Below, one piece after another: positions 22,750 to 32,295 of a DNA stretch of 64,000 nucleotides. The DNA is taken from NCBI RefSeq assembly GCF_025770785.1, contig NZ_JANZLA010000001.1:620001-684000 (forward strand), written 5' to 3'. The notes beneath the pieces were generated by a model that ran no database searches, was not told where the DNA came from, and saw nothing but the letters and a program-made list of their open reading frames with translations. This stretch comes from Cellulomonas sp. SG140 (GTDB lineage Bacteria > Actinomycetota > Actinomycetes > Actinomycetales > Cellulomonadaceae). The first letter of the stretch is position 1, and every line of letters starts with the position of its first letter. A program made the position numbers and the translations under genes.

Positions 22750-23721
22750 GTGACCCCCGCCGTCGCCCTGCAGCCCCTGACGCCCGAGCCCGCCGCCGTC
22801 TCGGCCACCTTCGACCCGTCCCGCTGGCGCAGCGTGGCGGGCTTCGAGCAGCTGACCGACCTCACGTACCACCGCGGGGTCGCACGCCAGGCCGACGGCC
22901 AGCGGGACCTGCCGGTGGTGCGCGTGGCGTTCCACCGGCCCGAGGTGCGCAACGCGTTCCGCCCGCACACCGTCGACGAGCTGTACGCGGTGCTGGACCA
23001 CGCGCGGATGACGTCCGACGTCGGCACGGTGCTGCTGACCGGCAACGGGCCGAGCCCCAAGGACGGCGGCTGGGCGTTCTGCTCCGGCGGTGACCAGCGC
23101 GTGCGCGGGCGGGACGGGTACCGGTACGCGGCCGGCGAGACCGCCCAGACCGTGGACCCCGCGCGGGCCGGGCGGCTGCACATCCTCGAGGTGCAGCGCC
23201 TGATCCGCACGATGCCCAAGGTGGTGGTCGCCCTGGTCAACGGCTGGGCGGCCGGTGGCGGGCACTCGCTGCACGTGGTGGCCGACCTGACCATCGCCAG
23301 CCGCGAGCACGCCCGGTTCATGCAGACGGATGCGAACGTCGGCTCGTTCGACGCCGGCTACGGCTCGGCGCTCCTCGCCCGGCAGGTCGGGCAGAAGCGT
23401 GCGCGGGAGATCTTCTTCCTCGCCCGGGAGTACTCCGCGCAGCAGGCCTACGAGTGGGGTGCGGTGAACGATGTCGTCGCGCACGACGACATCGAGGCGG
23501 CCGGTCTGGAGTACGCGCGGATCATCGCCACCAAGTCGCCGCAGGCGATCCGGATGCTCAAGTTCGCGTTCAACCTGGCCGACGACGGGCTGGCCGGTCA
23601 GCAGGTGTTCGCCGGTGAGGCGACCCGGCTGGCGTACGGCAGCGACGAGGCCGTCGAGGGGCGCGACGCCTTCCTGCAGCACCGCGACCCCGACTGGTCC
23701 CGGTTCCCGTACGCGTTCTGA
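22750..23721 (+). CDS. menB: 1,4-dihydroxy-2-naphthoyl-CoA synthase
   Basis: Crotonase-fold enzyme that closes the naphthoate ring in menaquinone synthesis, 323 aa. The oxyanion-hole segment WAFCSGGDQRVRGRDGY lies near residue 110. The characteristic SFDAGYGSALLARQVGQKRA and a C-terminal FLQHRDPDWSRFPYAF are present. GTG 22750 is preferred because a TAAGGT box sits seven bases before it; GTG 22741 would add three residues. It diverges from menC and converges on the NmrA-like gene. Confidence 0.95.
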   Translation: MTPAVALQPLTPEPAAVSATFDPSRWRSVAGFEQLTDLTYHRGVARQADGQRDLPVVRVAFHRPEVRNAFRPHTVDELYAVLDHARMTSDVGTVLLTGNGPSPKDGGWAFCSGGDQRVRGRDGYRYAAGETAQTVDPARAGRLHILEVQRLIRTMPKVVVALVNGWAAGGGHSLHVVADLTIASREHARFMQTDANVGSFDAGYGSALLARQVGQKRAREIFFLAREYSAQQAYEWGAVNDVVAHDDIEAAGLEYARIIATKSPQAIRMLKFAFNLADDGLAGQQVFAGEATRLAYGSDEAVEGRDAFLQHRDPDWSRFPYAF

Positions 23722-23760
23722 CCGGGACGTCGCCGGTCGCCGAGCCGACTCCCGCGGGGC

Positions 23761-24513
23761 TCAGCGCCGCGCCGCCGTGCGCGCCGCCAGGTGCTCGGCG
23801 AACGTGACTCGGCCGTACGGCGTACCCGGCACGAGCCCCGCACCGGACCGGTAGCCGGCGAACGTCTTCCCGGGCAGCACGAAGGGCAGCACGGGACGAC
23901 GACCGCCCGCCGCGCCGCGCCACAGCCGCGCCAGTTCCGGCACCGTCCGCTGCTCCGGGCCACCGATGTCCGGGACCCGCCCGGCCGGCCCGTCGGATGC
24001 CAGCTCCACGAGCCGGTCCGCCACCTCCTCGACCGCGATCGGCTGCACGGTGAACGCCGGGGCGACGACGACGGGCAGCGCGCGCTGTGCGGTGAACAGG
24101 GCCTCCACGAAGCCGTGGAACTGCGTGGCCCGCAGGACGGTGAACGGCACCCCGGACTCGCGCACCAGCCGCTCGATCACCACCTTGTCCCGGTAGTAGG
24201 CCAGCGGGATGCCGTCGATACCCACGATCGAGATCAGCACCAGGTGCCGCACGTGCGCGTCGGCCGCCGCCCTCAGCAGCGTCCGGGCCGCCTCGACGTC
24301 ACCCTTCCCGCGCGGGGCGGTCGCCAGGTGCACCACGGTGTCGACCCCGGCGAGCGCCCGGTCCAGTCCGGCGCCGGTGACCAGGTCGCCGGTCGTCAGC
24401 CCGGGGCCGGTGCGCCGGCTGAGGGCGCGGACGTCGTGCCCGGCTGCGCGCAGCCGGAGGACGGTGGGGGTGCCGAGCGTGCCGGTCGCGCCGGTGACCA
24501 GGGTGGTCGTCAT
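23761..24513 (-). CDS. NAD(P)-binding NmrA/SDR-type oxidoreductase (ECF41 partner)
   Basis: Atypical short-chain dehydrogenase of the NmrA-like type, 250 aa. The Rossmann motif VTGATGTLGTPTV is at the N-terminus and YRDKVVIERLV lies near residue 110. Substrate unknown. ATG 24513 has GAGAGGAG six bases upstream; a nine-residue-longer start lacks support. It begins 16 bases after an ECF41-type sigma gene. Such sigma factors are typically encoded beside an oxidoreductase, epimerase or carboxymuconolactone decarboxylase that they transcribe, and a matching promoter sequence lies at 24541-24567. Confidence 0.85.
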   Translation of the reverse strand: MTTTLVTGATGTLGTPTVLRLRAAGHDVRALSRRTGPGLTTGDLVTGAGLDRALAGVDTVVHLATAPRGKGDVEAARTLLRAAADAHVRHLVLISIVGIDGIPLAYYRDKVVIERLVRESGVPFTVLRATQFHGFVEALFTAQRALPVVVAPAFTVQPIAVEEVADRLVELASDGPAGRVPDIGGPEQRTVPELARLWRGAAGGRRPVLPFVLPGKTFAGYRSGAGLVPGTPYGRVTFAEHLAARTAARR

Positions 24514-24529
24514 GGGTGTGCTCCTCTCG

Positions 24530-25459
24530 TCACCCCTCACGACCAGGCAGCGCGCCGATCCGTGACAGCTGCCGCTCGGCGTGGGCGAGCTTGTCCGGGT
24601 TCAGCACCAGATCCAGTGCCGACACCCGGCCGTCGCGCGCCTGCAGCACCAGCACGGCCCGGAGGTTCGTGCCGTCGGTGAAGGCCGCCGCCGGCACGCC
24701 GTTGACCTCGACGAGCACCCGCTGCAGCCCGGCGGCGAAGCGGTCCACCACGCCGGTGACGTAGCGGGACACCTTCTCGCGGCCCTCCACCGGACGGCGG
24801 CCGGCGCTGACGACCCCACCCCCGTCGGCACGCGCGACGACGTCCTCGCTGAGCAGCGCCTCGAGCGCGGCCAGGTCGCCACCGCGGGACGCGTCGAGGA
24901 ACGTCTCGACCAGCTCGCGCAGGCGAGCGGGATCCGCCTCGCGCGGCGGCGCACCCGCGCCCGCGCCGGAGACGCGGCGCCGGGCCCGCGCGTGCAGCTG
25001 GCGCACGTTGGCCTCCGACGTGCCGATCAGCTCCGCGACCTCGGCCGCGCTGTAGGCGAAGGCCTCCCGGAGCACGTAGGCCGCCCGCTCCGGCGGGGAC
25101 AGCCGCTCGAGCACCATGAGCAGGGCGAAGGACACGCTGTCCCGCTGCTCGGCGTGGTCGAGCGGCCCGAGCTCCGTGCCGGCCGGACCGGTCAGCACCG
25201 GCTCGGGCAGCCACGGGCCCACGTAGACCTCACGGCGAGCCCGGGCCGACGTCAGCGCCGTCAGGCAGAGGTTGGTGACGGTCCGGGCGAGGTAGGCCGC
25301 CGGGGTCTGCACCGCCGACCGGTCCGCCGCCTGCCAGCGCAGCCAGGCGTCCTGCAGCACGTCGTCGGCGTCGGCGGCCGATCCCAGCATCCGGTAGGCG
25401 ATGCCGAACAACCGACCGCGCTGTGCCTCGAACTCCTCCAGCGCCCCGTCGCCGGCCAC
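24530..25459 (-). CDS. ECF41-type RNA polymerase sigma factor with SnoaL-like C-terminal domain
   Basis: Extracytoplasmic-function sigma factor fused to a regulatory domain, 309 aa. Sigma-2 covers about residues 8-75 (AYRMLGSAADADDVLQDAW) and sigma-4 about 108-160. A SnoaL/NTF2-like domain covers about 178-300. ECF41 hallmarks are visible: WLPEP at 83-87 in the linker, DGGG at 212-215 and NPDKL at 287-291. There is no anti-sigma gene nearby, as expected for this group, where the C-terminal domain controls activity. Start GTG 25459 lies 14 bases after the DUF3048 gene; its ribosome site is weak. Confidence 0.9.
   Translation of the reverse strand: MAGDGALEEFEAQRGRLFGIAYRMLGSAADADDVLQDAWLRWQAADRSAVQTPAAYLARTVTNLCLTALTSARARREVYVGPWLPEPVLTGPAGTELGPLDHAEQRDSVSFALLMVLERLSPPERAAYVLREAFAYSAAEVAELIGTSEANVRQLHARARRRVSGAGAGAPPREADPARLRELVETFLDASRGGDLAALEALLSEDVVARADGGGVVSAGRRPVEGREKVSRYVTGVVDRFAAGLQRVLVEVNGVPAAAFTDGTNLRAVLVLQARDGRVSALDLVLNPDKLAHAERQLSRIGALPGREG
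24541..24567 (-). promoter_or_regulatory. candidate ECF41-dependent promoter for the NmrA-like gene
   Basis: On the minus strand TGTCACG (24567-24561), 16 bases, then GGTC (24544-24541). As I recall it, the described ECF41 target motif is TGTCACA about 16 bases before CGTC, so both elements differ by one base. It is inside the 3' end of the sigma gene and would give a leader of about 20 bases carrying the GAGAGGAG site. Confidence 0.45.
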
Positions 25460-25473
25460 GGCCCCGACCCGGC

Positions 25474-26610
25474 TCAGCCCGCGGTGACCGACCCGTTGGT
25501 CGGCACCATCTCGACCCAGGTGTTCCCCGGGGCGAGGGACACCGGCTGGCCGTCCGCGCCGGTCAGCTTGAGGACGTCCGGCTTGGCGCCCTTGGTCCAC
25601 GTCGCCTTGACGGTCTTGCCACCGGTCGCGACGAGCGCATCGCCGGACCCCGTCAGCACCGTCTCCGGCACGGGGTTGCCGGCCGGGTCCTTGGTTCCGG
25701 TGTCCACCAGCGTCACGCGCAGCACCACCACGTTGGTGGCCGCCAGGCGTGCACCGGACCGCACCACCGCCGGCGTGCCGCCCTCGGACCGCAGCCACGT
25801 GCCGCTGCCGGCGTCCCAGGTCCACGACGGCTGCGAGTAGCCGCTCATCGTGATCTTGACGGCGGCGGCCGGCGTCCCCCCCACCACGGCGGATGCGGAG
25901 GCGGCCTGCCGGGCGATCACGAACTGGGGTGCCGGGGGCGCCTGGTGCTGCGCGTCGGCGTTGGACCACCACGTCGACGGGGTGCCGTACACGTTGTGCG
26001 GTGCGGGCGCCACGCCGGCCTTGCGGGCGAAACCGGGTGCGCCCCGGTCCTGCGAGAAGAGCTGCAGCCCGGCGTCCGACAGCATCTGCACGAAGCCCGG
26101 CTGACCGCCGGAGAACGCGATGAGGCCGTGCATCGGCGCGAGGATCGTCGAGTCCATCGGCCGCACCGAGCGCACCGGGCCCACCTCGGCCGGCACCTGC
26201 GAGTCGAACACCGCGGCGAAGCGGGTGATGCCGCCCTCCACGACCTCCTCCCAGACCATGTCGGCCTGGTCGAGACCGGTCTGCGGCCGGGCCTCGCGCG
26301 AGTTCTCGATCTTGACCGCGAGCGCCGGCCGGTTCGCCACGGTGCCGGCGACACCGGTCAGCGGCCAGCGTGCCGGCACGGCGGCCGTGGGGGCCGCCTG
26401 CTTCTGCACGGCGACGCTGGGTCCGACGGTGACGTCCCCCGCCGTGGTCCGTGACGGGCCCGGGCCGCCGTTGGAGCAGGCGGCCAGGGCCGCCAGCACG
26501 GCGACGGTCGAGGCCGCCGCGAGCAGCCGGGGCAACGTGCCGGTGCGCCGCTCGAGCGGGCGTGCGGCGTCACCGCTCCGGACGGGCACGGCGTGGACGG
26601 CGTCAGGCAC
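25474..26610 (-). CDS. DUF3048 domain-containing lipoprotein
   Basis: Secreted lipoprotein of the DUF3048 (YerB-like) family, 378 aa. A signal peptide ends in LAALAAC near residue 46. DUF3048 N- and C-terminal halves follow, with conserved stretches RPALAVKIENSREARPQTGL, DMVWEEVVEGGITRF and GPVRSVRPMD. Function is unknown; an extracytoplasmic binding role is likely. GTG 26610 has GAGGAG six bases upstream, and a TAGAGT -10 box lies at 26644-26639. The sigma gene follows 14 bases later, so the two may be co-transcribed. Confidence 0.85.
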   Translation of the reverse strand: MPDAVHAVPVRSGDAARPLERRTGTLPRLLAAASTVAVLAALAACSNGGPGPSRTTAGDVTVGPSVAVQKQAAPTAAVPARWPLTGVAGTVANRPALAVKIENSREARPQTGLDQADMVWEEVVEGGITRFAAVFDSQVPAEVGPVRSVRPMDSTILAPMHGLIAFSGGQPGFVQMLSDAGLQLFSQDRGAPGFARKAGVAPAPHNVYGTPSTWWSNADAQHQAPPAPQFVIARQAASASAVVGGTPAAAVKITMSGYSQPSWTWDAGSGTWLRSEGGTPAVVRSGARLAATNVVVLRVTLVDTGTKDPAGNPVPETVLTGSGDALVATGGKTVKATWTKGAKPDVLKLTGADGQPVSLAPGNTWVEMVPTNGSVTAG

Positions 26611-26638
26611 GGCAGCTCCTCGGGACGGGACGGCCGAC

Positions 26639-26644
26639 ACTCTA
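26639..26644 (-). promoter_or_regulatory. putative -10 box (TAGAGT) for the DUF3048 gene
   Basis: TAGAGT on the minus strand matches TANNNT and would give a leader of about 20 bases ahead of the GAGGAG site and GTG 26610. Confidence 0.45.
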
Positions 26645-26726
26645 CGGTGGACGACCGCCCCGGCGGGTCGGTCCGCCGTCGCGTCGCACCAGGTTTCCGC
26701 CGACGGGGTGGCCGCGGGGGCGGACC

Positions 26727-26732
26727 TACAGT
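26727..26732 (+). promoter_or_regulatory. putative -10 box (TACAGT) for menE
   Basis: TACAGT, six bases, then ATG 26739; no ribosome-binding site. Predicts a leaderless mRNA starting at the ATG. Confidence 0.55.
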
Positions 26733-26738
26733 GGCGGC

Positions 26739-27998
26739 ATGTCCCGAGCCGTCCGCGTGCTGCCCGCGCGGGCGGACGTCCTGGTGGGAGCGCTGCGGGC
26801 GGCGCTCGAGGAGTCCGGCCCCGCGGTCCTGCCGGTCGCCGAAGGCTCGCACGGCGGCAGCTTCGACCACGGCGGGTCCGACGACGGCGGGTCCGGCGAC
26901 AGCCGACCGGACGACAGCGAGGACGCACGTCCCGACGGCCGGCTGCCGGCCGACGGCGTGCCCGACGACGTCGTCCTGGTGGTGCGGACGTCCGGCTCCA
27001 CCGGCGCCCCGCGCGGCGTGCTGCTCTCGGCGGCGGCTCTGCGCGCCTCGGCGGACGCGACCGCCGAGCGGCTCGCGGGCCCGGGTCGCTGGCTGCTCGC
27101 GCTGCCGGTCGACCACATCGCCGGCCTGCAGGTCCTGGTGCGCTCGGTGCTCGCGGGGACCGGACCGACCGTCCTGCCGCCGGGCCCCTTCCGCGCCGAC
27201 CGCTTCACCTCCGCCGTGACGGCCGCCGTCGGCACGGCCCCCGGCGGCCCCTGGTACACGTCGCTGGTCCCCACGCAGCTGGTGCGCCTGCTGGACGACG
27301 CGGCCGGGACCGCGGCGCTGCGCCGGTTCGACGCCGTGCTGGTCGGCGGCGCGGCCACCGCCGGCAGCCTGCTGGACCGCGCGCGCGACGCCGGCGTGCG
27401 GGTGGTGACGACCTACGGCATGACCGAGACCTGTGGCGGCTGCGTGTACGACGGCCGACCGCTGGAGGGTGTGGACGTCCGGCTGGACGCGACCGGGCGG
27501 GTGTGGCTGGCCGGTCCCGTGCTGGCCGTCGGCTACCGCGGCCGGCCCGACCTGGACGCCGAGACGTTCACGGTGGACGACAGCGGCCGGCGGTGGCTGC
27601 GCACCGGCGACCTCGGCCGGCTCGCAGGCGGCGTGCTCACCGTGACGGGCCGTGCCGACGACGTGCTGGTCACCGGGGGTGTGAACGTGGCGCCCGGTCC
27701 GGTGGAGGACCTGCTGACCGGGCTGCCGGGCATCCGCGAGGCCTGCGTCGTCGGGGTGCCCGACGCCGAGTGGGGACAGGCCGTCGTCGCCGTCCTGGTC
27801 GTCGGGCCGGAGGGGCCCCCACCGCTCGCCGACCTACGACGGCACGTGGCCGACCGGCTCGGCGCGGCGGCTGCGCCCCGGCGGGTGGTCGTCGTCCCCG
27901 CCCTGCCGCTGCGGGGGCCGGGGAAGCCCGACCGCCGGGCCGCCGCCGCGCTGGCTGCGACCTCGGCGGGGGCCGAGGGCCGCACGGACCCGCACTGA
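26739..27998 (+). CDS. menE: o-succinylbenzoate--CoA ligase
   Basis: Adenylate-forming enzyme that activates o-succinylbenzoate with CoA, 419 aa. The P-loop VVRTSGSTGAPRGVLL lies near residue 85, TTYGMTETCGGCVYDG near 225, the hinge aspartate region WLRTGDLGRL near 287, and the C-terminal catalytic lysine in GKPDRRAA. Residues about 44-78 form an Asp/Gly/Ser-rich insertion not typical of MenE. Start ATG 26739 is supported by a TACAGT box; longer frames would enter the DUF3048 promoter. Confidence 0.93.
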   Translation: MSRAVRVLPARADVLVGALRAALEESGPAVLPVAEGSHGGSFDHGGSDDGGSGDSRPDDSEDARPDGRLPADGVPDDVVLVVRTSGSTGAPRGVLLSAAALRASADATAERLAGPGRWLLALPVDHIAGLQVLVRSVLAGTGPTVLPPGPFRADRFTSAVTAAVGTAPGGPWYTSLVPTQLVRLLDDAAGTAALRRFDAVLVGGAATAGSLLDRARDAGVRVVTTYGMTETCGGCVYDGRPLEGVDVRLDATGRVWLAGPVLAVGYRGRPDLDAETFTVDDSGRRWLRTGDLGRLAGGVLTVTGRADDVLVTGGVNVAPGPVEDLLTGLPGIREACVVGVPDAEWGQAVVAVLVVGPEGPPPLADLRRHVADRLGAAAAPRRVVVVPALPLRGPGKPDRRAAAALAATSAGAEGRTDPH

Positions 27999-28049
27999 CC
28001 GACCCGACGGACCCCGACCGGCCCGACAGGGACGCCCCGGGCGGCACCG

Positions 28050-28055
28050 TAGGCT
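28050..28055 (+). promoter_or_regulatory. putative -10 box (TAGGCT) for menA
   Basis: TAGGCT, six bases, then ATG 28062, without a ribosome-binding site. Predicts a separate leaderless start for menA although menE is only 63 bases upstream. Confidence 0.5.
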
Positions 28056-28061
28056 CGGCGC

Positions 28062-28931
28062 ATGGCCACCTGGACGGAATGGGTCGCCGGCGCGCGCCCA
28101 CGCACGCTGCCCGCGGCGGTCGCACCGGTGCTCGTCGGCACCGGGGCCGCAGCGCAGAGCCACTCCGCCTCGCTGGTGCGCGCGCTGCTGGCGGCAGGCG
28201 TCGCGCTCGCGCTCCAGGTGGGCGTCAACTACGCCAACGACTACTCCGACGGCGTGCGGGGCACGGACGTCGACCGGGTGGGACCGATGCGGCTGACCGC
28301 CTCCGGAGCGGCGCGGCCGGGACACGTGAAGCTGGCGGCCTTCGGGGCGTTCGGCGTCGCCGGGGTGCTCGGTCTGGCACTCGTCGCCCTGAGCGGTCAC
28401 TGGTGGCTGCTGGCCGTCGGCGTGCTGTGCGTGCTCGCCGCCTGGGGCTACACCGGTGGGCGGCGGCCGTACGGCTACCGGGGTCTCGGCGAGGTCGGCG
28501 TGTTCGTCTTCTTCGGCCTGGTGGCCACGCTGGGCACCACGTACACGCAGGCCGACGGGCTGACCTGGCCCTCGTGGCTCGGCGCGGTCGGCGTCGGGCT
28601 GCTGGCGTGCGCGCTGCTGATGGTGAACAACCTGCGGGACATCCCCACCGACGCCGTGTCCGGCAAGCGGACGCTGGCCGTGCGGCTGGGTGACCACCGT
28701 GCCCGACGCGCGTACGCCCTGCTGGTGATGCTGCCGGTGCTGCTCGGGGCGGGCTGCGCGTTCGCCTCCGGCTGGGCGCTGATGGTGCTGGCCCTGTTCC
28801 CGGCCGCCGTCGCGCTCGCGGTCACCGTGCTGGTCGGCGCGCGCGGACGCGCGCTGGTGCCGGTGCTGGCCGGCACCGGGCTGCTGCAGCTCGGCTACGG
28901 CATGCTGCTGGGGCTCGCGCTGGCGCTCTGA
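28062..28931 (+). CDS. menA: 1,4-dihydroxy-2-naphthoate polyprenyltransferase
   Basis: Integral membrane UbiA-family enzyme that attaches the polyprenyl chain to dihydroxynaphthoate, 289 aa with about eight to nine helices. The first Asp-rich motif NYANDYSDGVRGTD lies near residue 58, and the second (NNLRDIPTDAVSGKRTLAVR) near residue 190. Its product feeds MenG. The last 37 bases overlap the end of the convergent DUF4229 gene. Confidence 0.95.
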   Translation: MATWTEWVAGARPRTLPAAVAPVLVGTGAAAQSHSASLVRALLAAGVALALQVGVNYANDYSDGVRGTDVDRVGPMRLTASGAARPGHVKLAAFGAFGVAGVLGLALVALSGHWWLLAVGVLCVLAAWGYTGGRRPYGYRGLGEVGVFVFFGLVATLGTTYTQADGLTWPSWLGAVGVGLLACALLMVNNLRDIPTDAVSGKRTLAVRLGDHRARRAYALLVMLPVLLGAGCAFASGWALMVLALFPAAVALAVTVLVGARGRALVPVLAGTGLLQLGYGMLLGLALAL

Positions 28932-29344
28932 GCGCTGCCGGGCCCGGCACGTCGGTCCCCGTCGGCCGGCCGCTCGGCGGCGCCCTCCTCGGGGGCGGCG
29001 GCGTCACCGGCCGCGTCGCCGGACGCCGCGTCACCGATCACCTCGTCGCCCATCACCCCGTCGCCGAGCGCCGCGTCCACAGCTGCGTCCTCCACGTCCG
29101 CGTCCTCGCGTGCGTGCGGCGACAGGACGGGCCGCCCGGCGTGCGCGGCACGCACCGCGGCGCGCTCGGCGAGGTACCGAGCCGCGGCGTCACGCGGGCC
29201 GCCGAGCGCCACGTAGGACAGCCCCCACGCGACGAACGCCGCGACCAGCAGTGCCGCGAGCGGGTGCAGACCCGCCCAGGTCAGCAGGAGCCAGCTGACC
29301 ACCAGGAGGGCGACGCGCAGGACGGAGTAGACGACGACGGGCAC
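28895..29344 (-). CDS. DUF4229 domain-containing membrane protein
   Basis: Small actinobacterial membrane protein, 149 aa. Two hydrophobic helices cover about residues 5-50, followed by a conserved polar segment (GGPRDAAARYLAERAAVRAAH), then a variable acidic Ala/Asp/Gly-rich tail. Function unknown. GTG 29344 is preceded by TACGCT and a six-base spacer, indicating a leaderless mRNA. It is convergent with menA and overlaps it by 37 bases. Confidence 0.8.
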   Translation of the reverse strand: MPVVVYSVLRVALLVVSWLLLTWAGLHPLAALLVAAFVAWGLSYVALGGPRDAAARYLAERAAVRAAHAGRPVLSPHAREDADVEDAAVDAALGDGVMGDEVIGDAASGDAAGDAAAPEEGAAERPADGDRRAGPGSAQSASASPSSMP

Positions 29345-29363
29345 GGATCCAGCGTAGGTGGCG

Positions 29364-30508
29364 CTACTTGAGGCCGGAGTACGAGTGCAGGCCCGAGACG
29401 AAGAGGTTCACCAGCGTGAAGTTGGCGATCACCACCGCGTACCCGGCGAACACCAGGTACGCCGCCCGCCGGCCGTTCCAGCCGCGGGTGGTGCGGGCGT
29501 GCAGGTAGGCGGCGTACACCACCCAGGCGACGAAGGTGCCGATCTCCTTGGGGTCCCAGTTCCAGTACCGGCCCCAGGCGTGCTCGGCCCAGATCGCGCC
29601 GCCGATCAGGGTGAACGTCCACAGCACGAAGCCGACGGCGTTCAGCCGGAAGGACAGCGCCTCGAGGTTGCGCGGACCCGGCACCTGCTTCAGCCAGGCG
29701 AACCGGGGACCCGTGACGCGCCAGCCGGCCAGCGGCCGGCGCAGCCCGTCCGCCGCACCCCACGAGCCGGCCAGGTGCGAGCGGCCCTCCTCGCGGGCCG
29801 CCGAGAGGAGCTGCAGGGCGGAGGCGGCGAAGGCGACGGTGAACACGCCGGTCGCGGAGATCGCCACGCCGACGTGGATCACCAGCCAGTAGCTCTGCAG
29901 CGCCGGCTGCACCGCCTCGGCCTTGACGTAGAACAGCAGCAGGTCGGCGGCGAGCGCCAGCACCGTGATGCCCATCACCACGACACCGACGAACGCGATC
30001 ACGCGCCGCCGCTGCACCAGGCTCAGCACCACGGCGGCGACCAGGACGCCGACCAGCGTGAACTCGTACATGTTCGCCGTCGGCCAGCGGCCGGCGGCCA
30101 CGCCGCGCATCACGATGCCGGCGATGAGCAGGGCCGTGCCGAGGTAGGTCGTCGAGCGGGCGATGCCCTCGCTGCGTGCCGACCGTCCCTCGGGACCGTC
30201 GGCGGCGCCGTCGGTCGACGCCGTCACGCGGTTGTCGTCGGGGCCGCCCGCGGCCACCGCCGCGGGGCGCGCCGCCGTGGTCGTCGCACCGCTGACCAGC
30301 CCGGCCGCACCGACGGCGACAGGCGCACCGGCCGCGACGGCGACGCCCGCCGGGACCGCACGAGCGCGGGCCGCCGAGGTCCGGCGCTGACCGGCCCGCC
30401 GCTGCCCCGCCTCGACGATGCCCGCCAGGTCCACCGTGTAGGCGATCCAGGCGATGGTGAAGGCGGTCGTCGCCGCCCACACCAGCAGCGTGCTCAGGTC
30501 CCCGGTCG

Positions 30509-30512
<4 letters not shown>
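29364..30512 (-). CDS. ccsB: cytochrome c biogenesis protein CcsB (CcsA/ResC type)
   Basis: Heme-handling membrane component of System II cytochrome c maturation, 382 aa. Hydrophobic helices span the protein and the Trp-rich WWD-like motif WGRYWNWDPKEIGTFVAW lies near residue 310. A Gly/Ala-rich cytoplasmic loop occupies about residues 30-100. ATG 30512 overlaps the resB stop by four bases. With ResB it forms the synthase that attaches heme to CxxCH motifs outside the membrane. Confidence 0.94.
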
Positions 30513-32188
<1,676 letters not shown>

Positions 32189-32206
32189 CGCCACCTCTCG
32201 TCCGCC

Positions 32207-32246
32207 CCTGCCCGAACCTGCTCGAGCCTGCCCGAACCTGCTCGAA
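32207..32246. repeat. two tandem 20-bp repeats in the resB leader
   Basis: The 20-base unit beginning CCTGCCCGAACC occurs at 32207-32226 and 32227-32246 with one difference. It lies between ccdA and resB, about 20 bases before the resB start. Noncoding; function unknown. Confidence 0.7.
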
Positions 32247-32295
32247 CCCTGCCTCGCGCACCTGTGCGGTGCGCCTGACCGTGCCCCACCGTGCC

